A stretch of 64,000 bases of DNA from Sphingobacteriaceae bacterium (GTDB lineage: Bacteria; Bacteroidota; Bacteroidia; B-17B0; Aurantibacillaceae). The DNA is taken from contig JADJXI010000003.1 in the NCBI GenBank assembly GCA_016715905.1, forward strand, positions 558,001 to 622,000. The letters are read 5' to 3'. A program made the translations under genes and the position numbers. The notes under the pieces were generated by a model, which had not been told where the DNA came from, did no database searches, and saw only the letters and a program-made list of their open reading frames with translations. Shown one piece after another: positions 8,521-17,482 of the stretch (its first letter is position 1; each line of letters opens with the position of its first letter).

Positions 8521-9660
8521 TTAGTTGGGCATTGTTTTACCTTCAATTGCTGCTGTAATTGCTGTTTCCAGTTCAGGTCCTCTTAATCCTTTAGCTAAAA
8601 TATTCCCTTCTTTATCTAATAAAACAGTATATGGAATTCCGGTAACTGCGTATAATTTAGCAGCTTCACTTTCCCAAAATCTCAAATCACTTACCTGTGG
8701 CCAGGTTATACCTTCGTCGGCAATGGCAGCAACCCATTTGTCTTTATCTTGATCTAAGGATACACCAAAAATTTCAAAACCTTTATCCTTATATTTTTTG
8801 TATAAACTCACAACAAAAGGCATTTCTTTTCTGCACGGACCACACCAACTTGCCCAAAAATCAATTAATACAATTTTACCTTTTAAACTTGATAGCGCTA
8901 ATTTTTTGCCATCCGGAGTATCTAAATTAATTTCAGGGGCCGGGCTCCCAATAGCAAGCGCTAATTCATGACTAATAGATTCGTGCATGGCATTAACCGT
9001 TTTATCATTAGGATATTTTTTCATCATGGCTTTATCCACTTCTTGAAATAATTCCGAATTTTTCGCAGGATCTAGCCCTTGAAGCCACAAAAAAGAGGCA
9101 TACATGCTTACATTTTGTTTGATTTTTTCAGAAAGTTGTCTTTGAAATTTAGCCATAATTTCGTCATACACAGGCTGGAAAATATTACTTAGTGAATCCA
9201 TCTTTAATGAATCCATTTTTAATGAACCCATAACCGTTTGAAATGCGATGTTTAACGAGTCGCTTTGTTTGCTATTGGCTGCGCCAATTTTATTGAATTC
9301 TTGAAACAATACAGTTTCCGGTGAGCCGGTTACGGTGTATGTATTTCCTAAATCCTTCATATCCCCGGTTATATTTACCCGGTCAGCGCTATCTAAAATC
9401 AAAACAGCGAAATTTTGCGGACTGGTTTTGATGCGGTAAAATCCAATTTTGGGTGTATAATTTGAAAAGGCGAAATTTCCGTTTTCATCCACACTTGTGC
9501 TATCAACCAATACCGGTTTCGGATTCATTAGTTTTTCTAAATAGATAGTTTCTCCATTTGAATTGCTCAAGGTTCCTTTTAATTCAAATAAACTTTCTTT
9601 GGTTGAATCGCAGGCAAATAGTGCAAATAGAACAAAAGATAATAGGGTTAATTTATTCAT
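8521..9660 (-). CDS. TlpA/ResA-like thiol-disulfide oxidoreductase lipoprotein
   Basis: The N-terminus is a lipoprotein signal with lipobox LFAC (Cys17), followed by a DUF4369-type beta domain (about residues 25-110), a helical middle, and a C-terminal AhpC/TSA-thioredoxin domain. The active site is WCGPC in DFWASWCGPCRKEMPF near residue 271. The cis-proline is in TGIPYTVL. This layout is common in Bacteroidota and is thought to handle disulfide reduction or cytochrome maturation outside the cytoplasm. The exact partner cannot be told. It lies between gatB and the M1 peptidase with 18 and 12 nt gaps. Confidence 0.88.
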   Translation of the reverse strand: MNKLTLLSFVLFALFACDSTKESLFELKGTLSNSNGETIYLEKLMNPKPVLVDSTSVDENGNFAFSNYTPKIGFYRIKTSPQNFAVLILDSADRVNITGDMKDLGNTYTVTGSPETVLFQEFNKIGAANSKQSDSLNIAFQTVMGSLKMDSLKMDSLSNIFQPVYDEIMAKFQRQLSEKIKQNVSMYASFLWLQGLDPAKNSELFQEVDKAMMKKYPNDKTVNAMHESISHELALAIGSPAPEINLDTPDGKKLALSSLKGKIVLIDFWASWCGPCRKEMPFVVSLYKKYKDKGFEIFGVSLDQDKDKWVAAIADEGITWPQVSDLRFWESEAAKLYAVTGIPYTVLLDKEGNILAKGLRGPELETAITAAIEGKTMPN

Positions 9661-9678
9661 GAGATTTAATTTAAATTT

Positions 9679-11136
9679 TTATTTTTCGAGATAATTTTTT
9701 ACAAGATTATTTAAAACTTTTGGGTCGGCTTTTCCTTTGCTCAATTTCATTACTTCTCCAACAAATAAACCCAGTAGTCCGGTTTTCCCATTTTTATATT
9801 CTGTAATTTTTTCGGGATATTTTTCCATAGCTTGATTGACTAGTTTTTGTAAATCATCGCTATTGCTGTTTTGAATAAGGTCAAGTTCTTTTGCTAAGAT
9901 TTCGGCCGATTTATTTTTTTCAGCAATAAGTTTTGGAAATAAAATTTGTGATGCTGAAGTACTGCTTACAATGCCTGAATCAATTAGATGAACAATATCT
10001 GCAATTTTTTTAGGTTGTACATTTTCTTTGAATTCACTCAAACTAACTGCATTTTCGTTGAGGTAAGATTTAACCGGTCCCATTAGCCAATTAGCAATTC
10101 CTTTGTAGTTTTTATTCTCTAAAACAATAGCGTCGTAATAAGCAGCTAACTCTTTACTTTCGGTAATTTGTTGGGCATCGTATTCACTCAGTTTAAATTT
10201 TCCGGTATATCGTTTAAATAACACATCGGGTAAAACCGGCATGGCATTTTTTATTTTTTCGATATAGTCTTTGGTGATGAAAACCGGTTGTAAATCGGGT
10301 TCCGGAAAATAACGGTAATCGTTTGCGCTTTCTTTGCTTCGTAGTGAGAATGTAATGCCTTTCACGGCGTCGAAGCTTCGGGTTTCAACAGCTATGTTTT
10401 TTCCTTCTTCAATGAGGTCAATTTGTCTTTTAATTTCGAAATCAATGGCACGTTGAACATTCCTAAAGGAGTTCATGTTTTTCACTTCTACTTTTTTACC
10501 AAAAGGTTCAGTGCCTTTTAAACGAACAGAAATATTGGCATCACAGCGAAGCGAACCTTCTTCCATGTTACCATCACAAATATCAAGGTATCGAACTAAT
10601 TTTCTAATTTCAGTGAGATAGGCGTAAGCTTCTTCACCGCTTCTGAAATCCGGTTCAGTTACAATTTCCAAGAGTGGAGTTCCGGCTCTGTTTAAATCTA
10701 CTAATGTTTCAAACGGGTCGATATCATGCAAACTTTTACCCGCATCTTCTTCCATGTGAATTCTGGTGAGATTTATTTTTTTCTCACTACCATCTTTTAA
10801 CTTGGCAATTACATAACCGTTATTGCATATTGGAGTTTTATCTTGAGTGATTTGATATCCTTTAGGTAAATCGGCATAAAAATAATTTTTACGTGCAAAT
10901 TGATTTTCTTCTCTTATGTCGGCATGTACAGCTATGCCTAATTTAACAGCAAATTCAATGGCCTTTGCATTTAAAACGGGTAATGTGCCGGGATGCCCTA
11001 AAGTTACCACACTCACATTTGTATTGGGTAAAGCACCATATTCAGCAACATCACTGCTGTACATTTTGGTTTTAGTAAGTAACTGAACGTGGCATTCTAA
11101 TCCAATTACTGCTTCATATTTATCGTAAACACTCAT
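9679..11136 (-). CDS. gatB: Asp-tRNA(Asn)/Glu-tRNA(Gln) amidotransferase subunit B
   Basis: Subunit of the GatCAB amidotransferase that converts mischarged Glu-tRNA(Gln) and Asp-tRNA(Asn) to the cognate amides. The 485-residue product has the expected start (IGLECHVQL), the kinase-like region with YFYADLPKGYQITQ, IHMEEDAGKS, DLNRAGTPLLEIV and DANISVR, and the C-terminal helical YqeY-like tRNA-binding domain. Length is normal. It lies 23 nt after secA on the same strand, so it is probably expressed with it; gatA and gatC are not in the window. Confidence 0.96.
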   Translation of the reverse strand: MSVYDKYEAVIGLECHVQLLTKTKMYSSDVAEYGALPNTNVSVVTLGHPGTLPVLNAKAIEFAVKLGIAVHADIREENQFARKNYFYADLPKGYQITQDKTPICNNGYVIAKLKDGSEKKINLTRIHMEEDAGKSLHDIDPFETLVDLNRAGTPLLEIVTEPDFRSGEEAYAYLTEIRKLVRYLDICDGNMEEGSLRCDANISVRLKGTEPFGKKVEVKNMNSFRNVQRAIDFEIKRQIDLIEEGKNIAVETRSFDAVKGITFSLRSKESANDYRYFPEPDLQPVFITKDYIEKIKNAMPVLPDVLFKRYTGKFKLSEYDAQQITESKELAAYYDAIVLENKNYKGIANWLMGPVKSYLNENAVSLSEFKENVQPKKIADIVHLIDSGIVSSTSASQILFPKLIAEKNKSAEILAKELDLIQNSNSDDLQKLVNQAMEKYPEKITEYKNGKTGLLGLFVGEVMKLSKGKADPKVLNNLVKNYLEK

Positions 11137-11159
11137 CTGTAGAAGTGATCATTTTGCGT

Positions 11160-14100
11160 TTAAGAACCCTGTCCGTGACAGCTTTTATATTTTTTACCGC
11201 TACCGCAAGGACAAGGATCGTTTCTTCCGATTTTTTGTTCGGCCCTTATGGGTTGCGCTTTTGGTTTTTGTCCCTGATTCTGTTCTTCAACAATATTTTC
11301 ATTTCGGCTTTCTACCAATTTTTCCTTTTTTTGGTTGGGTTGTTCTTGTGTAAATCGGGCTTTGGGTTGTTGATTTTCTTCTCGTGGTAAATTACCACGC
11401 ATTAAAAATGAAATACTTTCTTTGTTTGTTTTAATAATCATGTCTTTAAACAAATTGAAAGATTCCAATTTATAAATGACCAATGGATCTTTTTGTTCGA
11501 GAGAAGCATTTTGAACGGCTTGTTTTAAATCATCCAATTCACGCAAATGTTCTTTCCATGAATCATCAATCATGGCAAGCACAACTGCTTTTTCAAAACC
11601 AAGTAACAATTCTTTCCCTTTGGTTTCGTATGATTTTTTAAGATTTGCTAATACCTGTACTCCGCGAATTCCGTCACTAAAAGGCGTAACAATATTTTCG
11701 AAAGTGTTGTTTGGATTAGTGTACACTTCTTTGATTACCGGAAAAGCCTGCTCACAAATGTTGATTGATTTTTCGTGATATCTTTTTTGTACAGACTGGA
11801 ACAATAATTCTATTAATTCTTCTTCTCTGCCACCGTTAAACTTTTGTTCGTTGAATGGGCTTTCAATTCCGAAAATACGGATACATTCAAAATTAAAACC
11901 ATCAAAATCTGAAGAGTCTTTATATTCTTCCACCATGCTGGTTGCTATTTCAAACATCATGTTGGCAATATCAATACTTAATTTATCTCCGTATAAAGCA
12001 TTTTTTCTGCGCTTGTAAATTACATCACGCTGAGCGTTCATTACATCATCATATTCAATCAAACGTTTACGTGTACCAAAATGATTTTCTTCAACTTTCT
12101 TTTGTGCTCTTTCAATGGATTTGGTAATCATACTGTGTTGAATTACCTCTCCCTCTTTTAAACCCATTCTGTCCATGAGCGAAGCAATACGCTCGCTTCC
12201 GAACAATCGCATTAAATTATCTTCCAGGGAAACAAAAAATTGAGATGATCCGGGGTCACCTTGTCTACCGGCACGACCACGTAACTGTCTGTCAACTCTT
12301 CGGCTTTCATGTCGTTCTGTTCCAATGATAGCTAAGCCACCGGCTTCTTTAACACCTGGACCCAATTTAATATCAGTACCCCTTCCGGCCATGTTTGTGG
12401 CTATCGTTATTGTTCCGGCAAACCCTGCTTCGGCTACAATATCCGCTTCTTTGGCATGCAATTTCGCATTTAACACGTTGTGTTTTAATCCGCGTAACTT
12501 AAGCATGCGACTTAATAATTCAGATATTTCTACCGTGGTGGTACCAATCAGAACCGGACGGCCTGCTGCAACTAGTTTTACAACTTCCTCAATTACGGCA
12601 TTGTATTTTTCGCGCTTTGTTTTGTAAACTAAATCTTGCTCATCTTTTCTGGTAATAACTCGATTAGTAGGAATTTCAATTACATCCAACTTGTATATAT
12701 CCCAAAATTCCTGCGCTTCGGTAGTTGCGGTACCGGTCATACCTGCAAGTTTGTTATACATACGGAAATAATTCTGTAATGTTATAGTGGCGTAAGTTTG
12801 AGTAGCTGCTTCAATTTTTACATTTTCTTTCGCCTCAATGGCTTGGTGAAGCCCGTCGCTGTATCTTCTTCCCTCCATGATACGGCCGGTTTGTTCATCA
12901 ACAATTTTAACCTGACCTCCGTCTATCACATACTCCTGATCTTTTTCAAATACAGTATAAGCTTTGAGTAATTGATTCACGGTGTGAATTCTTTCGCTCT
13001 TCACGCTAAACTCCTGCATTATTCTTTCTTTCGCTGCCGTTTTTTCTTTACCATCCGTGATATTTTTTTCTAATTCGGCAATCTCATCCCCCACATTTGG
13101 AATCACAAAAAATTTAGGATCATCGGAATTTCCGGTTAAAAAGTCAATTCCTTTTTCGGTTAATTCAACATGATTATTTTTTTCATCAATTGTAAAATAC
13201 AATTCAACATCAATTTTATGCATTTCCTTATTTTGGTCCTGCATGTAAAAGTTTTCTGTTTTTTGTAAGAGAGCACGTACACCTTGTTCACTTAAAAATT
13301 TGATTAAAGCGGAGTTTTTCGGAAGTCCTCTGAACGCACGGAGTAAGGGAATACCGGCTTCTTTCTCTTTTCCTTCAGCTACTAATTTTTTCGCCTCTGT
13401 AATACAAGTTTGAATGTATTGTTTTTGAACGTTTACAATTTTTTCAACTCGCGGTTTGTATTCGGTAAATTCGTGTTTATCACCTTGTGGTGTAGGTCCA
13501 CTAATAATTAAAGGAGTTCTGGCATCATCGATTAATACAGAGTCAACCTCATCAACAATGGCATAATTGTGTTTACGTTGCACCAAGTCATCCACACTTC
13601 TAGCCATGTTATCGCGTAAATAATCAAAACCAAATTCGTTATTGGTTCCATAAGTGATGTCGCAATTGTAGGCGTTTCTACGCTCGTCAGTATTTGGTTC
13701 ATGTTTATCAATACAATCAACACTTAAGCCGTGAAAATAGAAAAGCGGTGCATTCCATTCGCTGTCACGTTTAGCCAAATAATTATTTACAGTAACTACA
13801 TGAACTCCTCGACCGGTAAGGGCATTTAAAAATACCGGCAAGGTTGAAACTAAAGTTTTTCCTTCACCCGTAGCCATTTCAGAAATCTTACCCTGATGCA
13901 ATACCATACCACCGATTAATTGAACATCATAATGCACCATGTTCCAGGTTATTTCATTCCCTGCAGCGAGCCAGGTGTTTTTGTAAATTGCCTTATCTCC
14001 TTTAATCTCTATATTTTTATGCTTAGCAGAAAATGATTTATCTGTTTCGTTGGCGGTAACTTCCAGTTCCGTGTTTTTTGTAAAACGGTTTGCTGTTTCT

Positions 14101-14447
14101 TTCAAAATGGCAAATGCTTCGGGCAATACCTCTTCCAATACCTCTTCCAGCTTGTCGGTTATTTCTTTCTCAATTTCATCAATTTGTTTATACAAATCTT
14201 CCTTTTCATTCACATCCATTTCGGTATTAGATCCGATATTGGACTTTATAGCATTAATTTTATCATTCTCAGGACGAACGGCATCCTGTAATTTTTGTTT
14301 TATTTGAAGGGTACGTTTACGCAAATCATCGTGTGAAACCGATGCGAGACTGCTGTATATGGTATTAATTTCAGAAACTTTGCCTTCCAGGTTTTTGACA
14401 TCTTTCTCACTTTTTGTACCTAATAATTTCTTAAGAAAATCGAACAT
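11160..14447 (-). CDS. secA: Preprotein translocase ATPase SecA
   Basis: Motor ATPase of the Sec translocon. Seen: Walker A in ATGEGKTL, DEAD-like IVDEVDSVLIDDARTP, preprotein cross-linking region, the second RecA domain with IATNMAGRGTDIKLG and RVDRQLRGRAGRQGDPG, and the C-terminal zinc motif PCPCGSGKKYKSCHG. The protein is about 1095 residues, longer than the E. coli enzyme, with the inserts typical of Bacteroidota. An upstream ATG at 14483 is in frame, but it would add hydrophobic residues inside the predicted promoter; MFDFLKKLLG at 14447 matches the family start. It heads the gene run down to lpxH. Confidence 0.97.
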   Translation of the reverse strand: MFDFLKKLLGTKSEKDVKNLEGKVSEINTIYSSLASVSHDDLRKRTLQIKQKLQDAVRPENDKINAIKSNIGSNTEMDVNEKEDLYKQIDEIEKEITDKLEEVLEEVLPEAFAILKETANRFTKNTELEVTANETDKSFSAKHKNIEIKGDKAIYKNTWLAAGNEITWNMVHYDVQLIGGMVLHQGKISEMATGEGKTLVSTLPVFLNALTGRGVHVVTVNNYLAKRDSEWNAPLFYFHGLSVDCIDKHEPNTDERRNAYNCDITYGTNNEFGFDYLRDNMARSVDDLVQRKHNYAIVDEVDSVLIDDARTPLIISGPTPQGDKHEFTEYKPRVEKIVNVQKQYIQTCITEAKKLVAEGKEKEAGIPLLRAFRGLPKNSALIKFLSEQGVRALLQKTENFYMQDQNKEMHKIDVELYFTIDEKNNHVELTEKGIDFLTGNSDDPKFFVIPNVGDEIAELEKNITDGKEKTAAKERIMQEFSVKSERIHTVNQLLKAYTVFEKDQEYVIDGGQVKIVDEQTGRIMEGRRYSDGLHQAIEAKENVKIEAATQTYATITLQNYFRMYNKLAGMTGTATTEAQEFWDIYKLDVIEIPTNRVITRKDEQDLVYKTKREKYNAVIEEVVKLVAAGRPVLIGTTTVEISELLSRMLKLRGLKHNVLNAKLHAKEADIVAEAGFAGTITIATNMAGRGTDIKLGPGVKEAGGLAIIGTERHESRRVDRQLRGRAGRQGDPGSSQFFVSLEDNLMRLFGSERIASLMDRMGLKEGEVIQHSMITKSIERAQKKVEENHFGTRKRLIEYDDVMNAQRDVIYKRRKNALYGDKLSIDIANMMFEIATSMVEEYKDSSDFDGFNFECIRIFGIESPFNEQKFNGGREEELIELLFQSVQKRYHEKSINICEQAFPVIKEVYTNPNNTFENIVTPFSDGIRGVQVLANLKKSYETKGKELLLGFEKAVVLAMIDDSWKEHLRELDDLKQAVQNASLEQKDPLVIYKLESFNLFKDMIIKTNKESISFLMRGNLPREENQQPKARFTQEQPNQKKEKLVESRNENIVEEQNQGQKPKAQPIRAEQKIGRNDPCPCGSGKKYKSCHGQGS

Positions 14448-14471
14448 ATGCTGTAATAAAATATAAGGGAG

Positions 14472-14500
14472 TAAATATAGCAATATTTAGAGACCGACAA
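14472..14500 (-). promoter_or_regulatory. Predicted secA promoter
   Basis: On the minus strand: TTG (14500-14498), 18 nt, TATATTTA (14479-14472), one base off the TAnnTTTG consensus. It lies 24 nt upstream of the chosen secA start and supports that start. Confidence 0.4.
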
Positions 14501-14545
14501 TTGGTAAAATCGGTTAAAAAACAGCTTTATTTTATGCTTTTAATC

Positions 14546-14576
14546 TTGAAAGTCTATAGCCTTTTAACTATATTTG
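14546..14576 (+). promoter_or_regulatory. Predicted promoter of the deiminase gene
   Basis: TTG at 14546-14548, 20 nt, TATATTTG at 14569-14576, an exact match to the Bacteroidota consensus, 15 nt before the ATG at 14592. Divergent from the secA promoter. Confidence 0.6.
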
Positions 14577-14591
14577 GTTAACTCTTTTTAA

Positions 14592-16343
14592 ATGAAATAT
14601 TTTTTAAAACTATTATTCCTGTTTATTGGGATAATGCAGCTAAGGGCACAGGATTTACCTAAGGGATTTGCGCCCGGCGAAGAACTTTTAATGGATAATT
14701 ACCTCAATCAAAAATATCAGCAAAAAAGCGCTGCCCTTATTAATACACCTCCCCAATATAGTAATTTAAGAAATGCCGCAGAGTGGGAGGAAATTCAAAC
14801 ATTAATGATTACCTGGACATCGTATACCCCAATTCACCGGCAAATAATTTTGGCAGCACAAAATGAAACTAAAATTACCATAGTTTGTTCCGATTCTAAT
14901 GCAGTAAAGAGTAATTTAAATTCAAATTCGGTTCCGCTTACCAATTTAAGATTTGTTGTTGCCCCTTTTAATTCTGTTTGGATAAGGGATTATTTTGGAA
15001 ACTCTGTTTATGGTAAATATGTTGATTCATTGATATTAGTAGATTGGATTTATAACAGGCCTCGTCCATTGGATGATGTAATACCTACTGTTATTGGAAG
15101 CAATTTAAACATTCCCGTTTATGAAACCACGCAAAGTCCGAATTGGAATTTGATTCATACCGGAGGAAATTACATGAGTGATGGATTGGGTACCGCCTTT
15201 TCATCCACTTTAACTGATCAGGAAAATCCAACTAAAACGGTTGCTATGATTGATACCATTATGAAAAAATTCATGGGTATTAACCGATACATACGTATGC
15301 CCACCTTACCATACGATGGAATTCATCACATTGACATGCACATGAAATTACTGGATGAGGAAACTTTATTGGTGGGTGAATATCCTACCGGTGTTGCTGA
15401 TGGTCCTCAAATCGAAGCCAATTTAGCTTGGATTTTAGCTAACTACAATTCAGTTTTTGGCACACCTTATAAAGTTATTCGAATACCAATGCCTAAAGAT
15501 AAAAACAACAAATGGCCAAATCAATCCGGGGGTTGGTATTGTACTTTTACTAATGGCGTTTTTGTGAACAAGAGTTATATTTTCCCTACTTTTTATCAGC
15601 AATACGATACCACTGCCTTTCGAATATTAAAGGCTAGTTTACCGGGATATAAAATTACCGGGATAGATTGTGATGAACCTTCATCTCCCATAATATCTGC
15701 CAGTGGAGCCATTCATTGTATTACACATGCTGTACATGTAAATGACCCTTTATTGATAACACATCAGCGACTTTCCGACAAATGTCAGAATGAAAGCAGT
15801 TATGCCGTGAGCGCCAAAGTGTTTCATAAAACAGGTTTAAATAATGTAACGTTGTATTGGACTAATGATACTTTAATGGGTTTTACACCACTCAACATGA
15901 CATTAGTGAATCCCAATACCGGTGAGTACGCCGCCAATATTCCGCAGCAAAATGTAGGTCAAACTATTTATTATTATATCAGTGCCAATGCAGTGAGTGG
16001 CAAAACTATTACCAGACCTATTACGGCTCCATTGGGAAGGTGGACTTTTAAAGTTCAGAGTTGTATTACCGGAATTCAAAAATTTAATAAAGATGAAATG
16101 AAACCGGTGTATCCAAATCCCGCCGGCTCCATTACATGTATACCATTACATGTAAATGGATTGAAAAAGGTGAATGTAACTCTGTTGAATGCCTTAGGGC
16201 AAGAAGTTGCTGAACTGTATTCGGGTATGTGTGAAGGTGATAAAAATGTGTTTTTACATGCTGAAAATTATTCCAAAGGCGTATATTTTATTCGTTTCCA
16301 GAGCAATGAAAGTGTGTATACACAAAAACTAATCATTAAATGA
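14592..16343 (+). CDS. Peptidylarginine deiminase-like (PPAD family) protein with T9SS sorting domain
   Basis: Guanidino-group-modifying enzyme family (PAD_porph). Signal peptide ends at LRAQ (residue 20). The catalytic set is present: Asp133 in WIRDYFG, His246 and Asp248 in HHIDMHMK, Asn321 in FTNGVF, and nucleophile Cys376 in GAIHCITH. Arg156 and Arg158 in YNRPRP correspond, as far as I can align by eye, to the arginine pair that in Porphyromonas PPAD holds the substrate C-terminal carboxylate. That would favour citrullination of C-terminal arginines over agmatine deimination. A beta domain follows, then a type A T9SS domain (VYPNPAG to LIIK) from about residue 508. So it should be exported through T9SS. 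Own promoter; activity is inferred. Confidence 0.8.
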   Translation: MKYFLKLLFLFIGIMQLRAQDLPKGFAPGEELLMDNYLNQKYQQKSAALINTPPQYSNLRNAAEWEEIQTLMITWTSYTPIHRQIILAAQNETKITIVCSDSNAVKSNLNSNSVPLTNLRFVVAPFNSVWIRDYFGNSVYGKYVDSLILVDWIYNRPRPLDDVIPTVIGSNLNIPVYETTQSPNWNLIHTGGNYMSDGLGTAFSSTLTDQENPTKTVAMIDTIMKKFMGINRYIRMPTLPYDGIHHIDMHMKLLDEETLLVGEYPTGVADGPQIEANLAWILANYNSVFGTPYKVIRIPMPKDKNNKWPNQSGGWYCTFTNGVFVNKSYIFPTFYQQYDTTAFRILKASLPGYKITGIDCDEPSSPIISASGAIHCITHAVHVNDPLLITHQRLSDKCQNESSYAVSAKVFHKTGLNNVTLYWTNDTLMGFTPLNMTLVNPNTGEYAANIPQQNVGQTIYYYISANAVSGKTITRPITAPLGRWTFKVQSCITGIQKFNKDEMKPVYPNPAGSITCIPLHVNGLKKVNVTLLNALGQEVAELYSGMCEGDKNVFLHAENYSKGVYFIRFQSNESVYTQKLIIK

Positions 16344-16354
16344 TTTTAAAATTT

Positions 16355-16387
16355 TTTGAAAAGCAAATGATGTTTTAATTATTTTTG
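16355..16387 (+). promoter_or_regulatory. Predicted clpS promoter
   Basis: TTTG at 16355-16358, 21 nt, TATTTTTG at 16380-16387. The first ATG (16392) lies only 4 nt after the -7 element, so transcripts would be nearly leaderless or translation begins at the ATG at 16398 or 16401. Confidence 0.55.
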
Positions 16388-16391
16388 TAGC

Positions 16392-16682
16392 ATGAAAATG
16401 ATGAAGTCGCCGGAAATTATAGAAGAGGAAGTTATTGAAATTATTCTCAAAGAAGAAGCTGTTAAAGCTTTAGTTCTTTATAATGATGATGTAAATACGT
16501 TTGACTGGGTAATTCAATGTCTGGTAAAAGTATGTGGCCATAATAGTTTACAAGCCGAACAATGTGCATTTATTGTTCACAACAATGGAAAATGCGTTGT
16601 GAAAAACGGAACTTTTAATAAGTTAAAACCCTTATGCGAAAGTTTATTAGAAAAAGGCTTAAACGCAAAAATCGAAAAATGA
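16392..16682 (+). CDS. clpS: ATP-dependent Clp protease adaptor ClpS
   Basis: Adaptor that delivers N-degron substrates to ClpAP-type proteases. The 96-residue protein has an acidic, flexible N-terminus (to about residue 25), then the signature LVLYNDDVNTFDWVI, whose Asn-Asp-Asp residues contact the substrate N-terminus, and a conserved AEQCAFIVHNNGKC helix-turn. Length is normal. The stop overlaps the ATG of the M48 lipoprotein gene (ATGA), so the two are translationally coupled, an arrangement that pairs two proteolysis functions. Confidence 0.93.
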   Translation: MKMMKSPEIIEEEVIEIILKEEAVKALVLYNDDVNTFDWVIQCLVKVCGHNSLQAEQCAFIVHNNGKCVVKNGTFNKLKPLCESLLEKGLNAKIEK

Positions 16683-17482
16683 AATTCACCAAAGTTCTAT
16701 TGTGTCTGCTTTTAGCGGGTGTTTTTTTGTATGCCTGCCATAAAAATGCAGTGACCGGAAAGCGTTCAATGACCTTGATTCCCGAGAATGAATTAATTGT
16801 TATGAGTACGGCAGAATATGCTAAGTTTTTAGCTGAACATCCTCCGTTGCCGGAAAGTAACAGTAATGTGCAATTAGTGAGAAATTGTGGAATTAGAATT
16901 CAAAAAGCAGTGGAAAAATATCATGCAGACAAAGGTGCAAGTAATGATTTAAAGAGTTTTCAGTGGGAATTTAATGTTGTAGACGAAAATACTATTAATG
17001 CCTGGTGTATGCCCGGCGGGAAAGTAGTTGTTTACACCGGAATTTTACCCGTTACTCAAGATGAAAAAGGTTTGGCCATAGTGATGGGACATGAAATTGC
17101 GCACGCCATTGCTCGTCATGGTAATCAACGCATGAGTCAGGGTATGTTGGTGCAATTTGGAGGAGCAGCATTATCTATTGCGCTTTCACAAAAACCTCAG
17201 TTAACCCAGCAATTATTCTTACAAGCTTTTGGCGTTTCTACCGGACTTGGAGTGTTAAGTCATAGTCGTAAACACGAAACCGAAGCAGACAAAATGGGAA
17301 TTATTTTTGCGGCCATGGCGGGTTACGATCCGGAGGCAGCGGTAAGTTTTTGGGAAAGAATGGCTGCCGGAGGAGGGCAAAAGCCACCTGAGTTTTTAAG
17401 TACTCATCCAAGTGATGAAAGAAGAATAAATGATTTGAAAGCTTTTATGCCGGAAGCAAAAAAATATTACAAGCCTCAGTAA
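16679..17482 (+). CDS. M48 family zinc metalloprotease lipoprotein
   Basis: A LoiP/YggG-like periplasmic peptidase. The chosen start at 16679 overlaps the clpS stop by 4 nt and gives a clean lipoprotein signal with lipobox FLYAC (MKFTKVLLC to Cys20); a longer frame from 16634 would put charged residues ahead of it. Seen: zinc motif GHEIAHAIARHG, third ligand Glu in HETEADKMG, and the conserved STHPSDERRI. About 267 residues. Likely anchored in an envelope membrane, acting in protein quality control. Converges on the deacylase gene with no gap. Confidence 0.9.
   Translation: MKFTKVLLCLLLAGVFLYACHKNAVTGKRSMTLIPENELIVMSTAEYAKFLAEHPPLPESNSNVQLVRNCGIRIQKAVEKYHADKGASNDLKSFQWEFNVVDENTINAWCMPGGKVVVYTGILPVTQDEKGLAIVMGHEIAHAIARHGNQRMSQGMLVQFGGAALSIALSQKPQLTQQLFLQAFGVSTGLGVLSHSRKHETEADKMGIIFAAMAGYDPEAAVSFWERMAAGGGQKPPEFLSTHPSDERRINDLKAFMPEAKKYYKPQ

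Noticed and set aside
12325..12627. 100-residue frame antisense to secA
   Set aside because: secA is fully conserved on the other strand here; the antisense product has no recognisable feature.
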